This document shows, piece after piece, positions 1 through 6,757 of a stretch of 18,589 bases of DNA. The stretch spans positions 1 to 18,589 of the forward strand of contig NZ_CAKPUG010000010.1 of assembly GCF_934191625.1 (NCBI RefSeq), given 5' to 3'. Made by a program: the position numbers and the translations under genes. Position 1 is the first letter of the stretch, and each line of letters starts with the position of its first letter. This DNA is from an uncultured Lactococcus sp. GTDB lineage: Bacteria; Bacillota; Bacilli; Lactobacillales; Streptococcaceae. The notes beneath the pieces are model-generated. The model saw nothing but the letters and a program-made list of their open reading frames with translations. It had not been told where the DNA came from and made no database searches.

Positions 1-77
1 TCGAACACAGAAGTTAAGTCCTATTACGCCGGAAGTAGTTGGGGGTTGCCCCCTGCGAGATAGGGTAAATGCCAAGT
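1..77 (+). rRNA. rrf: 5S ribosomal RNA, 3' part (cut by window start)
   Basis: The first bases match the conserved 5S core (CGAACACAGAAGTTAAG), followed by the loop E / helix IV-V region and a 3' end near GCCAAG. The 5' part lies outside the window. The 3' boundary is approximate because the pairing 5' strand is missing. It is the last gene of an rRNA operon running into the two tRNA genes. Confidence 0.93.
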
Positions 78-83
78 TTATAT

Positions 84-155
84 GGTCCGTTGGTCAAGGG
101 GTTAAGACACCGCCTTTTCACGGCGGTAACACGGGTTCGAATCCCGTACGGACTA
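84..155 (+). tRNA. tRNA-Glu (anticodon UUC)
   Basis: A 72-nt cloverleaf. The acceptor arms GGTCCGT and ACGGACT pair (first pair G-T), with discriminator A155. The anticodon stem CCGCC/GGCGG encloses the loop TTTTCAC, giving anticodon TTC. The T arm is CGGGTTCGAATCCCG. The 3' CCA is not encoded. It starts 7 nt after the 5S end, so it is co-transcribed with the rRNA operon. Its wobble U34 is a substrate class for the mnm5s2U pathway encoded immediately downstream. Confidence 0.97.
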
Positions 156-166
156 TATTCTCAATT

Positions 167-192
167 CCCGATTTATGATCGGGTTTTGTTTT
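167..192 (+). terminator. Hairpin with T-rich tail between tRNA-Glu and tRNA-Asn
   Basis: The inverted repeat CCCGAT / ATCGGG (6 bp) has a 5-nt loop and is followed by TTTTGTTTT. It looks like a weak intrinsic terminator or processing signal inside the tRNA cluster. No promoter is evident between it and tRNA-Asn, so tRNA-Asn depends on readthrough. Confidence 0.6.
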
Positions 193-193
193 A

Positions 194-266
194 TGCGGAT
201 TAGCTCAGTTGGTAGAGCGCACGACTGTTAATCGTGTTGTCGTCGGTTCGAGCCCGACATCCGCAG
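194..266 (+). tRNA. tRNA-Asn (anticodon GUU)
   Basis: A 73-nt cloverleaf. The acceptor arms TGCGGAT and ATCCGCA pair, with discriminator G266. The anticodon stem CACGA/TCGTG encloses CTGTTAA, giving anticodon GTT. The D arm is AGCTCAGTTGGTAGAGC and the T arm is intact. CCA is not encoded. tRNA-Asn directly after 5S is a familiar lactococcal/streptococcal rRNA operon ending; here a tRNA-Glu precedes it. Confidence 0.97.
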
Positions 267-276
267 TTAATCAAAT

Positions 277-297
277 CAGCCTTTGGCTGTTTTTTTT
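277..297 (+). terminator. Intrinsic terminator of the rRNA-tRNA operon
   Basis: The stem CAGCC / GGCTG has a TTT loop and is followed by eight T residues. It closes the rRNA-tRNA unit just before the promoter of the next gene. Confidence 0.85.
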
Positions 298-301
298 ATT
301 G

Positions 302-310
302 TGTTATAAT
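302..310 (+). promoter_or_regulatory. Promoter of the mnmL-mnmM operon (extended -10)
   Basis: TGTTATAAT is an extended -10 with a perfect TATAAT hexamer at 305-310. Transcription should start near 317. No good -35 is seen; the corresponding bases lie in the terminator T-run. A purine-rich SD (GAAGGAAG) follows at 321-328, about 9 nt before the ATG. Confidence 0.7.
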
Positions 311-337
311 AGTAAGTACTGAAGGAAGTAATATATT

Positions 338-1282
338 ATGCAAAAACGCTATACCACATGGAATGAATATTTAAGAGGGACTTTTGGAGAAAAAATTTTT
401 AAGGTTCCTATTGATGCTGGATTTGATTGTCCTAATCGTGATGGTACAGTTGCACATGGTGGCTGTACATTTTGTACTGTTTCTGGCTCTGGCGATTTAA
501 TATTGGAGCCAGATGCTCCAATTGCCGAGCAATTTCGGGTGGAAGTTGAAGCTTTTCACAAAAAATGGCCTGGCGTAAAAAAATATATTGCCTACTTCCA
601 AAATTTCACTAATACTCATGCACCAGTTGAAATTTTACGTAAACGTTTTGAGGAAGCGGTGAACCAGCCTGATGTCGTAGGTATCTCTATTGGCACGCGT
701 CCTGATTGTCTTCCTCCTGAAGTGGTTTCTTATCTGGCTGAACTTAATAATCGTATGGAGGTTTGGATTGATTTGGGTCTCCAAACGACATTCGAAAAGA
801 CGAGTGATTTAATTAATCGTGCTCATGATTACCAAACTTATACGGATGCTGTAGCACGTCTACGTGAGCATAATATTAATGTTTGCGTCCACTTGATTAA
901 TGGGCTACCTGGTGAGACTCATGAAATGATGTTAGAGAATGTACGCCGCATGATTCTGGATTCGGATATTCAAGGTGTAAAACTTCATTTATTGCATTTA
1001 ATGAAAAATACACGAATGCAACGAGATTACCATGAGGGGCGTTTGCAGCTCTTATCTCAGGAGGAATATGTTAATATTATCTGTGATCAGCTGGAGATGA
1101 TACCTAAAGAAATTGTAATTCATCGTCTAACAGGTGATGCACCTCGTGATGCTTTAATTGGGCCAATGTGGTCTTTAAATAAGTGGGAGGTCTTGAATGC
1201 TATAGATCATGAAATGGAGCGTCGTGGTTCTATTCAAGGCTGTAAAAATATTAGAAAAGTGGAGCCTATTACCTATGCTTAG
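338..1282 (+). CDS. mnmL: TIGR01212-family radical SAM enzyme (YtqA/MnmL), tRNA wobble-uridine maturation
   Basis: The 314-residue protein matches the YtqA (TIGR01212) radical SAM family in length and sequence. The [4Fe-4S] cysteines are C31, C43 and C46, in the family's unusual widely spaced pattern ending GGCTFC, followed by a radical SAM barrel with segments such as ISIGTRPDCLP and HLINGLPGET. In Gram-positive bacteria YtqA (MnmL) acts in converting cmnm5s2U34 to nm5s2U34 of tRNAs for Gln, Lys and Glu, before methylation by YtqB/MnmM. That role is taken from published work on Bacillus-type homologues, not from this sequence. The next gene overlaps its 3' end by 8 bases, as expected for a coupled pathway. 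The assignment to family is strong; the exact reaction is by homology. Confidence 0.88.
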   Translation: MQKRYTTWNEYLRGTFGEKIFKVPIDAGFDCPNRDGTVAHGGCTFCTVSGSGDLILEPDAPIAEQFRVEVEAFHKKWPGVKKYIAYFQNFTNTHAPVEILRKRFEEAVNQPDVVGISIGTRPDCLPPEVVSYLAELNNRMEVWIDLGLQTTFEKTSDLINRAHDYQTYTDAVARLREHNINVCVHLINGLPGETHEMMLENVRRMILDSDIQGVKLHLLHLMKNTRMQRDYHEGRLQLLSQEEYVNIICDQLEMIPKEIVIHRLTGDAPRDALIGPMWSLNKWEVLNAIDHEMERRGSIQGCKNIRKVEPITYA

Positions 1283-1814
1283 ACCAATTGAGATGGCCCA
1301 TCAGATGTTAGCTAAGGCAATTAATCATGGAGATGTGGTTGTAGATGCAACGATGGGGAACGGATGGGATACAGCTTTTCTTGCAAGTCTGACGGATAAG
1401 GTATACGCCTTTGATGTGCAGAAGGAAGCATTAGCTTCTACAGAGACTTTATTGCAAGAAAAAAGTTTAGAAGCAAAATTAATATTAGATGGGCACGAAA
1501 GTATTGATAACTATGTTACAGAGCCTGTAAAAGCTGCTATTTTTAATTTAGGATATTTACCGCGAACAGATAAAACAATTATTACTCGTCCTAGTACGAC
1601 ATTAAGAGCTTTAGATATTTTAAAAGAAAAATTACTTCCTCATGGTCAGATTATGATTGTCGTTTATTATGGACATGAAGGTGGTCAAAGTGAAAAAGAT
1701 GCTGTACTTGCTTGGGCAAGTAGACTCCCTCAAGCACAATGGCATGTAATGAAATACGAGCCTTTGAATCAGATTCATACCCCACCTTTTTTGATTTGTA
1801 TTGAAAGGAGATAA
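1275..1814 (+). CDS. mnmM: YtqB/MnmM-type SAM-dependent tRNA methyltransferase
   Basis: A class I SAM methyltransferase of the rRNA_methylase-like YtqB family, 179 residues. The SAM-binding motif I is VVDATMGNGWDT near residues 22-33, and the catalytic-loop motif NLGYLP is followed by the family signature TDKTIITRPSTT. The frame is open upstream to 1209, but the ATG at 1275 is preferred: it gives the start region LRPIEMAHQ seen in homologues, has GTGGAG about 11 nt upstream, and overlaps mnmL by 8 bases (ATGCTTAG). In Bacillus and Staphylococcus this enzyme methylates nm5s2U34 to mnm5s2U34 in tRNA. A terminator follows at once, so this is a two-gene operon. Function is inferred from family knowledge. 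Confidence 0.88.
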   Translation: MLRPIEMAHQMLAKAINHGDVVVDATMGNGWDTAFLASLTDKVYAFDVQKEALASTETLLQEKSLEAKLILDGHESIDNYVTEPVKAAIFNLGYLPRTDKTIITRPSTTLRALDILKEKLLPHGQIMIVVYYGHEGGQSEKDAVLAWASRLPQAQWHVMKYEPLNQIHTPPFLICIERR

Positions 1815-1838
1815 AACACGTATTAGCGTGTTTTTTTA
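1814..1838 (+). terminator. Intrinsic terminator after mnmM
   Basis: AAACACG / CGTGTTT form the stem around a 6-nt loop (TATTAG), followed by a T-run. It begins on the last base of the mnmM stop codon. Confidence 0.85.
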
Positions 1839-1933
1839 ATTATCTATTTGGTTAGTATGTAAAATATTTATTCGTGAAAATTAAAAAAACGTTAAAAAGT
1901 GCATGAGATTAAAAAACAAATAAGAATAATGCA

Positions 1934-1962
1934 TTGCTATTTATTTATAATAATGTTAAAAT
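1934..1962 (+). promoter_or_regulatory. Promoter of the glcU gene
   Basis: TTGCTA (1934-1939), a 17-bp spacer and TAAAAT (1957-1962), with TG-T directly before the -10 (extended -10). A second TATAAT at 1946-1951 has no partner -35. The preceding 1839-1933 stretch is very AT-rich and shows no gene; no convincing CcpA (cre) site was found. Confidence 0.65.
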
Positions 1963-2000
1963 AAGAATATTTTTAGTTAATATTTATTTTGGAGGCTGTA

Positions 2001-2897
2001 ATGGAAGGAATATTACTCGCACTAGTTCCAATGTTCGCATGGGGCTCCATTGGTTTTGTATCAAATAAAATCGGAGGAACAGCAAAACAACAAACTTTGG
2101 GGATGACCTTTGGAGCTTTTTTCTTTGCGCTGATTGTATTTCTTATACGTCAACCTCAATTAAGTTTTTCTGTATTTATTATTGGCTTCATTGGGGGCTT
2201 TATTTGGGCAATTGGTCAAAGTGGACAGTTTCACTCTATGAAATATCTCGGAGTCTCCGTAGCTGGACCCTTATCTGCTGGTTCACAACTTGTTTTGGCA
2301 GCTCTAATTGGAGTTTTTATTTTTCATGAGTGGACCCAAAATATTCAATATACGTTAGGCTTTATTGCAATTTTGGCTTTAATTGTTGGTTTTTATTTTT
2401 CAGCAAAAAGAGATCCTAATAATGTTATTGAGGTAAAAAAGCATCATTATGTTAGGGGATTGGTTTGTTTAACTTACTCAACTTTGGCTTATGTAGCTTA
2501 TGTGATTTTATATAATAATTTATCAGCTCTCTGGTTCAATATTCATTTTGATACATTAACCATTATTTTTCCAATGTCAATCGGAATGGTTGTTGGAGCT
2601 TTTGTTCTTTCTGGCGGTGATATAAAAATGGAAGCAGTAGTTTTTAAGAATATTTCTGTTGGTCTAATGTGGGGCATAGGGAATGTCTTCATGTTGCTTG
2701 CAGCTTCACTGGCAGGGAATGCTATTGCTTTTTCCTTCTCACAATTAGGAGTTATCATTTCGACAATTGGTGGCATTCTCTTTTTAGGCGAGAAAAAAAC
2801 AAAGAAAGAATTAGCCTACATTACAATAGGCACAGTGCTATTTATTATTGGAGCAGTTTTGCTCGCTATTGTCAAAGCAAAAGGCATCAATAATTGA
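2001..2897 (+). CDS. glcU: GlcU-type glucose/sugar uptake permease (GRP family)
   Basis: A 298-residue, very hydrophobic protein with about ten predicted membrane segments. It matches the glucose/ribose uptake (GRP, Sugar_transport) family of the DMT superfamily, with N-terminal ALVPMFAWGSIGFVSNK and conserved glycine-rich segments such as GGFIWAIGQSGQFHSMKYLG. GlcU is a proton-linked non-PTS glucose permease known in Lactococcus, Staphylococcus and Bacillus; glucose entering this way is phosphorylated by glucokinase. The frame is open from a TTG at 1989, but that TTG overlaps the GGAGG Shine-Dalgarno at 1991-1995, so the ATG at 2001, 5 nt after the SD, is the true start. The permease gene that follows begins 41 nt downstream with no terminator between. 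Substrate is inferred from family. Confidence 0.85.
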   Translation: MEGILLALVPMFAWGSIGFVSNKIGGTAKQQTLGMTFGAFFFALIVFLIRQPQLSFSVFIIGFIGGFIWAIGQSGQFHSMKYLGVSVAGPLSAGSQLVLAALIGVFIFHEWTQNIQYTLGFIAILALIVGFYFSAKRDPNNVIEVKKHHYVRGLVCLTYSTLAYVAYVILYNNLSALWFNIHFDTLTIIFPMSIGMVVGAFVLSGGDIKMEAVVFKNISVGLMWGIGNVFMLLAASLAGNAIAFSFSQLGVIISTIGGILFLGEKKTKKELAYITIGTVLFIIGAVLLAIVKAKGINN

Positions 2898-2938
2898 AGT
2901 ACTGAAGAAATTTAAAGACGAGATGATAGAGGAGTAGT

Positions 2939-4327
2939 ATGAACATTTTTCGTAAAAGAGTAGTTCAAGAGAAAAGTGAAATGAAACGTACTCTTAATTC
3001 AATGGACTTAACTTTATTAGGCCTAGGTTCAATGGTGGGTGCTGGTATTTTTACCTTTACCGGCGTGGGAGTTGCTTTGATTGCTGGGCCTTCGCTTATT
3101 ATATCCATTATTATTGCGGGGATTGCGGTGGGTTTATCAGCCCTGATTTTTGCTGAGTTTGCTTCACGTATACCAAGTCGAGGTGGGCCTTATGGTTATA
3201 TTTATGCTGTTTTTGGGGAATTCCCTGCTTGGATTGTAGGCTGGCTTGTAGCCATTGAATTTTTTACAACTATCGCCATCGTTGCTAAATCATGGAGTGG
3301 GTATTTCAAAGGCTTACTGCATCTGCAACTTCCCTCAAGATTGGATGGCTCATTTGGCCATACTTCAGGTTTTTCTATTGATTTAATCCCAATGTTAGTA
3401 GTAGCTGCAATAACAGTGATGATTTTCCTAAACACGCGCATAGTGTCACATTTAAATAATACCCTCGTTGTTTTAAAATTTTCAGCATTAATCGTCTTTG
3501 CTATTGTCGGATTATTTTATCTGGAACCTGCAAATTGGTCAAATTTTGCTCCTTTTGGCCTGGGTTCCTTAATCGGTGGTCAATCGGGAATCTTACCAGG
3601 TGCTTCTATGTTATTTATTGCCTTTATTGGTTATGAAACAGTATCAACAGCAGTAGATGAAGCTGAAAATCCTCGGCGAAACATTCCTTACGGCGTGATG
3701 AGCTCACTTTTTGTTGCGGTGGTCTTTTATGTTATTGTGACGTTAGTGCTTACAGGAACAGTGCCCTATTATAAGTTAAATGTCACCAACTCTATTGCAT
3801 TTGCTCTGGCCTATTTAGGAGTTGGATGGGCAGCTACTTACATTTCTATTATAGCTGTGATTACTCTACTCAGTGTTGCGCTTACCATGTCTTATGCCTT
3901 ATCGCGCTTGCTTTACTCGATGAGTCGTGATGGTCTTTTACCCCAAAAACTCAGTAAAATTTCAGCTAAGCACCAAACACCAATTAATGCCACGCTCGTT
4001 ATTGGAGGTGTATCAATTTTGATAGCTGGCTTTGTGCCTATGTCCTATCTTAGTCAGTTTTTAAGTTTATCTACATTATTATATTTGATTGTTTTAGCTC
4101 TTGGTTTGTTAAAGTTACGTAAGGATGAAGGGTTACCACAACCCAATGAATTTAAAACCCCATTAGTCCCTTTACTCCCTTTCTTATCGATCATTGTCAA
4201 TAGCTTTTTGATTGTACATTATCATACACAAATATGGCTTTTACTTCTAATTTTACTTATGATTGCATCTACATTTTACTTTGCTTATAGTTATCGTCAT
4301 TCTAAGCTAGAAAAATCTATAAATTAA
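2939..4327 (+). CDS. APC-family amino acid permease (CAT/YfnA-like)
   Basis: A 462-residue integral membrane protein with about 12 helices. It has the APC signature GLGSMVGAGIF in helix 1 (residues 28-38), the conserved stretch EFASRIPSRGGPYGYIY near 73-89, and the loop motif DEAENPRRNIP (240-250) typical of cationic-amino-acid-transporter-like proteins, plus YLEPANWSNFAPFG before it. The AGGAG at about 2929-2933 sets the start. It lies 41 nt after glcU and is probably transcribed with it, although glucose and amino-acid uptake have no obvious shared logic. The substrate cannot be read from sequence: relatives carry branched-chain, cationic or other amino acids. Lactococcal BcaP/CtrA belongs to the same superfamily, but I cannot confirm orthology. 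Confidence 0.85.
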   Translation: MNIFRKRVVQEKSEMKRTLNSMDLTLLGLGSMVGAGIFTFTGVGVALIAGPSLIISIIIAGIAVGLSALIFAEFASRIPSRGGPYGYIYAVFGEFPAWIVGWLVAIEFFTTIAIVAKSWSGYFKGLLHLQLPSRLDGSFGHTSGFSIDLIPMLVVAAITVMIFLNTRIVSHLNNTLVVLKFSALIVFAIVGLFYLEPANWSNFAPFGLGSLIGGQSGILPGASMLFIAFIGYETVSTAVDEAENPRRNIPYGVMSSLFVAVVFYVIVTLVLTGTVPYYKLNVTNSIAFALAYLGVGWAATYISIIAVITLLSVALTMSYALSRLLYSMSRDGLLPQKLSKISAKHQTPINATLVIGGVSILIAGFVPMSYLSQFLSLSTLLYLIVLALGLLKLRKDEGLPQPNEFKTPLVPLLPFLSIIVNSFLIVHYHTQIWLLLLILLMIASTFYFAYSYRHSKLEKSIN

Positions 4328-4358
4328 AAAACTTTCTTACATGTAAGAAAGTTTTTTT
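4326..4358. terminator. Bidirectional terminator between the permease and dacA
   Basis: A perfect 22-bp palindrome (4331-4352, half-site ACTTTCTTACA) is flanked by an A-run on the left and seven T residues on the right. It can therefore terminate the plus-strand permease mRNA and the minus-strand dacA mRNA. The dacA stop codon lies one base beyond the T-run. Confidence 0.9.
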
Positions 4359-4359
4359 G

Positions 4360-5646
4360 TTAGAGTTTTTCATTTACAAAACGGACGAATTTATTCCACA
4401 TTACTACAAAGACATTTGCTCGTTCCACATCTGTCTTAGCAGTGAGGGGGAAATGATAACCTGAAAAGCCTGGAAGATAACCGAGTTTATCTTTTTGCGT
4501 AGCTGTAGCCTGAACTAACTCTTCTCCTTTCTTGATTGGCGCTTCAACATTAGTTTTAGGATCCCGGTCAAAGGAAATGGAAATGGCATTCAAGTCTGAT
4601 GTCCCCTTTTTCAAAGGAACAACAGCGGAGATATTGTCTTTAGCTATAAGATCAATGCTACTTTTCTTTCCGTCACGTACGGGAAGTTTAGGAAAATCGC
4701 TAAGTTGCTCATCCTTACTAACAATATCGGCATTTGTCCAAGTAGCATAAACTTGGTTCATAAGATCGTTAGTGAGCGTGAAAGGCGTTGTATTATCTAC
4801 AGAAGGATCTTTAGCTTCTAAAATCACGGTGATAACACGAAAACCGTTTTGAACAGTGGTTGCAGCAAAACAGTCAACATAAAATGAAGTTGAACCTGTT
4901 TTAAGTCCATCTACACCTGCTCGAGTAGTTGTAAATCCAGGTAACATTTGATTAGTATTTGATAAAGTAGTTTCCGATTGACCTCCTTTATCAAATGCAA
5001 GTTCAGTTTTTTCGGTGATTTTCAATATCTCGGGATAATCTTTAAGGAGATGTGTGCACATGATAGCGACATCTTGAGCGCTCATTGTATTAGCATCATT
5101 TTCAGTAGATCCTGGATAAGTATTTTCGCCAAGTTCACTATTTGGCAGCCCAGAAGAGGAATAAAGTTTAGCATCGGTAATGCCCCACTCTTTTAACTGT
5201 GCCATCATCATATCGACAAATTTTGGTTCCGACCCAGCTATTTTTTCAGCCAAGGCTATAGCAGCAGAGTTAGCTGAAGGTAAAAGTAAAGCATTGAGTA
5301 AATCTTTGACCGTAACTTCTGAACCTTCAGCAAGTGGTATATTACTTGCATTACTGTTCATTGTTAAATTGTAAGCATAATCAGAAATAGGCACTTTTGT
5401 ATCCCAAGCAATTTTTTTCTCGTCGATACTCTTATAAACTAAGTAAGCAGTCAAAAGTTTAGTGATTGAGGCAATGCGCGTGCTGGAATCTGTTGCATTT
5501 TGGCTATAAAGGATTTTGCCACTGTTTGCATCTACGGCAATGGAAGATTTTGCTGCCACAGAAAAATCTTCAGCTTGAACATTTACAGTAGCTAAAGGGG
5601 AAAATAAAAGAAGTAAGGAAAGGAAGGTGATCAAGATTTTTTTCAT
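4360..5646 (-). CDS. dacA: D-alanyl-D-alanine carboxypeptidase (PBP3/DacA, peptidase family S11)
   Basis: A 428-residue secreted penicillin-binding protein that removes the terminal D-Ala from peptidoglycan pentapeptides, limiting cross-linking. Signal peptide: MKK, a leucine-rich core, and cleavage expected after VQA (residue 25). The three active-site motifs are present: S60-I-T-K63, S124-A-N126 and K249-T-G251. A PBP5-type C-terminal beta domain (about 280-390) follows, then an amphipathic tail (VFVVMWNKFVRFVNEKL) expected to anchor it to the outer membrane face. The ATG at 5646 is fixed by an in-frame TAA four codons upstream. There is no Shine-Dalgarno; the -10 box ends 6 nt before the ATG (see finding). 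It converges with the permease gene and diverges from rpsL. Confidence 0.94.
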   Translation of the reverse strand: MKKILITFLSLLLLFSPLATVNVQAEDFSVAAKSSIAVDANSGKILYSQNATDSSTRIASITKLLTAYLVYKSIDEKKIAWDTKVPISDYAYNLTMNSNASNIPLAEGSEVTVKDLLNALLLPSANSAAIALAEKIAGSEPKFVDMMMAQLKEWGITDAKLYSSSGLPNSELGENTYPGSTENDANTMSAQDVAIMCTHLLKDYPEILKITEKTELAFDKGGQSETTLSNTNQMLPGFTTTRAGVDGLKTGSTSFYVDCFAATTVQNGFRVITVILEAKDPSVDNTTPFTLTNDLMNQVYATWTNADIVSKDEQLSDFPKLPVRDGKKSSIDLIAKDNISAVVPLKKGTSDLNAISISFDRDPKTNVEAPIKKGEELVQATATQKDKLGYLPGFSGYHFPLTAKTDVERANVFVVMWNKFVRFVNEKL

Positions 5647-5652
5647 GATTCT

Positions 5653-5663
5653 ATTTTATCATA
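5653..5663 (-). promoter_or_regulatory. dacA promoter, -10 region adjacent to the start codon
   Basis: Reading the minus strand, TATGAT (5663-5658) overlaps TGATAAAAT (5661-5653), an extended -10. With the second, the predicted +1 is the A of the dacA ATG (5646); with the first, the leader would be about 5 nt. No -35 consensus is visible (TACATT or TAGACC at the right distance). An older-style promoter further upstream cannot be excluded. Confidence 0.5.
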
Positions 5664-6105
5664 CCAGCTAAAGAAGGTCTAATGTATTTCAAGAGACTTA
5701 AGCGTTACAACTCACATAACATAGATTTTTTTATAAAACAGAGGTAATTTTATAAAGATCCGATACCTTAAAAAAGTAAATAAAGTTTACAGCGGTAGTA
5801 AACTTCATTTACAGGTGTCTGTAATCTTTAATAAATTTACTTACAGCACTTAAAAGGATCTCGGCCTCCCCACTCTTGATAGCAAAGGCCTTTAGTTACG
5901 GTTGCAGTACATTTTCTATAATATTGGACGCATATTGTTCTTTGGTCTTTTAGATTTTAGCTGTTTCATTTTTAGGGCATACTGCTACCTTATTTATTAG
6001 CCACATAAGCGAGATATTACGCATTTATCTTAAAGCTATTAAGTGCGGTTGGTCAGTATAAGAACTTTGGTAAAAAATCCTTTCTTTAAAAAATGAAAAT
6101 TAAAG
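5664..6105. other. Gene-free stretch of about 440 bases between dacA and the rpsL promoter
   Basis: No ORF with a plausible start and Shine-Dalgarno is seen on either strand. Two dyads stand out: AAGTTTAC / GTAAACTT with a 7-nt loop (5783-5805), and TTACAG-GTGT-CTGTAA (5809-5824). A start-less 39-codon open frame lies on the minus strand at 5837-5956 (see findings). No riboswitch, tRNA or terminator is recognised. It could hold a degraded gene or an unrecognised small RNA. Confidence 0.5.
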
Positions 6106-6134
6106 TTGACAGACCTTTAGAATTTTGATAAGAT
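6106..6134 (+). promoter_or_regulatory. Strong promoter of rpsL-rpsG
   Basis: A perfect TTGACA (6106-6111), a 17-bp spacer and TAAGAT (6129-6134) preceded by TG-A (extended -10). Transcription should start at 6141-6142 inside TAAACGGTA, a 9-mer also present at the same place in the rplM promoter. Confidence 0.9.
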
Positions 6135-6140
6135 ATTAAA

Positions 6141-6324
6141 CGGTACTTTTTATATTTGGTCCTAATAAGGAGAACTTGTATAAGTTGCCAAACTTCTTGT
6201 CAGAACTTGGATTAAGCGACCATATACTGACATTCCAACTTTATAAAAAAACAGAAAGGATTGTTTATTCGTTTTATTTCGCTTTGCGGTTCTCCGTAAA
6301 TAAAAGGGATAAGCAGACAGAAAA
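6141..6324 (+). promoter_or_regulatory. Long 5' leader of the rpsL-rpsG mRNA
   Basis: About 184 nt separate the predicted start point from the rpsL ATG. A hairpin TTTTATTT (6272-6279) / AAATAAAA (6298-6305), with an inner CGG-TTCT-CCG, sits just before the gene. A second, weaker structure is possible at 6182-6210 (AAGTT/AACTT, or CCAA/TTGG). An AAGGAG at 6168-6172 lies only 3 nt before a TTG at 6176. The leader has no terminator-like U-run, so any control would act on translation or mRNA stability. Not a family I recognise. Confidence 0.5.
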
Positions 6325-6738
6325 ATGCCTACTATTAACCAATTGGTGCGTAAAGGTCGTCACTCTAAAGTGGAAAAATCTAACTCACCTGCATTGAACA
6401 TCGGCTATAACAGTCGTAAAAAACTCCAAACTAAAGTAGCAAGCCCACAAAAACGTGGTGTTGCAACTCGTGTTGGAACAATGACTCCGAAAAAACCTAA
6501 CTCAGCGCTCCGTAAATTCGCTCGTGTACGTTTGTCTAACCTTATCGAGGTTACAGCATACATCCCAGGTATCGGTCACAACTTGCAAGAACACAGCGTT
6601 GTTCTTCTTCGTGGTGGACGTGTAAAAGACTTACCAGGGGTACGTTACCACATCGTTCGTGGTGCACTTGATACAGCTGGTGTAACAGATCGTAAACAAA
6701 GCCGTTCTAAATACGGTACTAAAAAACCAAAAGCGTAA
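6325..6738 (+). CDS. rpsL: 30S ribosomal protein S12
   Basis: A 137-residue S12, full length for Firmicutes, part of the decoding centre of the 30S subunit. The conserved [11 protein letters not shown] start and the [11 protein letters not shown] loop are present. The streptomycin-relevant lysines K56 and K101 (in [13 protein letters not shown]) are wild type. D102 is the residue methylthiolated in many bacteria. The start is fixed by homology; the nearest SD-like sequence, AAGGG at 6304-6308, is 16 nt from the ATG, which is far for so highly expressed a gene, and it abuts the leader hairpin. rpsG follows after 19 nt in the same transcript. Confidence 0.98.
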   Translation: MPTINQLVRKGRHSKVEKSNSPALNIGYNSRKKLQTKVASPQKRGVATRVGTMTPKKPNSALRKFARVRLSNLIEVTAYIPGIGHNLQEHSVVLLRGGRVKDLPGVRYHIVRGALDTAGVTDRKQSRSKYGTKKPKA

Positions 6739-6757
6739 TTGAAAGGAGATAAGAAGA

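Noticed and set aside
1209..1274. Longer mnmM starting at 1209
   Set aside because: The extra 22 residues lie entirely inside mnmL and do not resemble YtqB N termini; the ATG at 1275 has a usable SD.
1989..2000. TTG start for glcU four codons upstream
   Set aside because: The TTG overlaps the GGAGG Shine-Dalgarno that serves the ATG at 2001.
5809..5824. Copper-responsive operator (cop box)
   Set aside because: Only a partial match and no copper-handling gene nearby; not supported as a feature.
6176..6397. 73-codon TTG-start ORF in the rpsL leader as a real gene
   Set aside because: It overlaps the conserved rpsL start out of frame, has no recognisable protein features and uses an SD only 3 nt away; kept only as a possible leader-translation signal.
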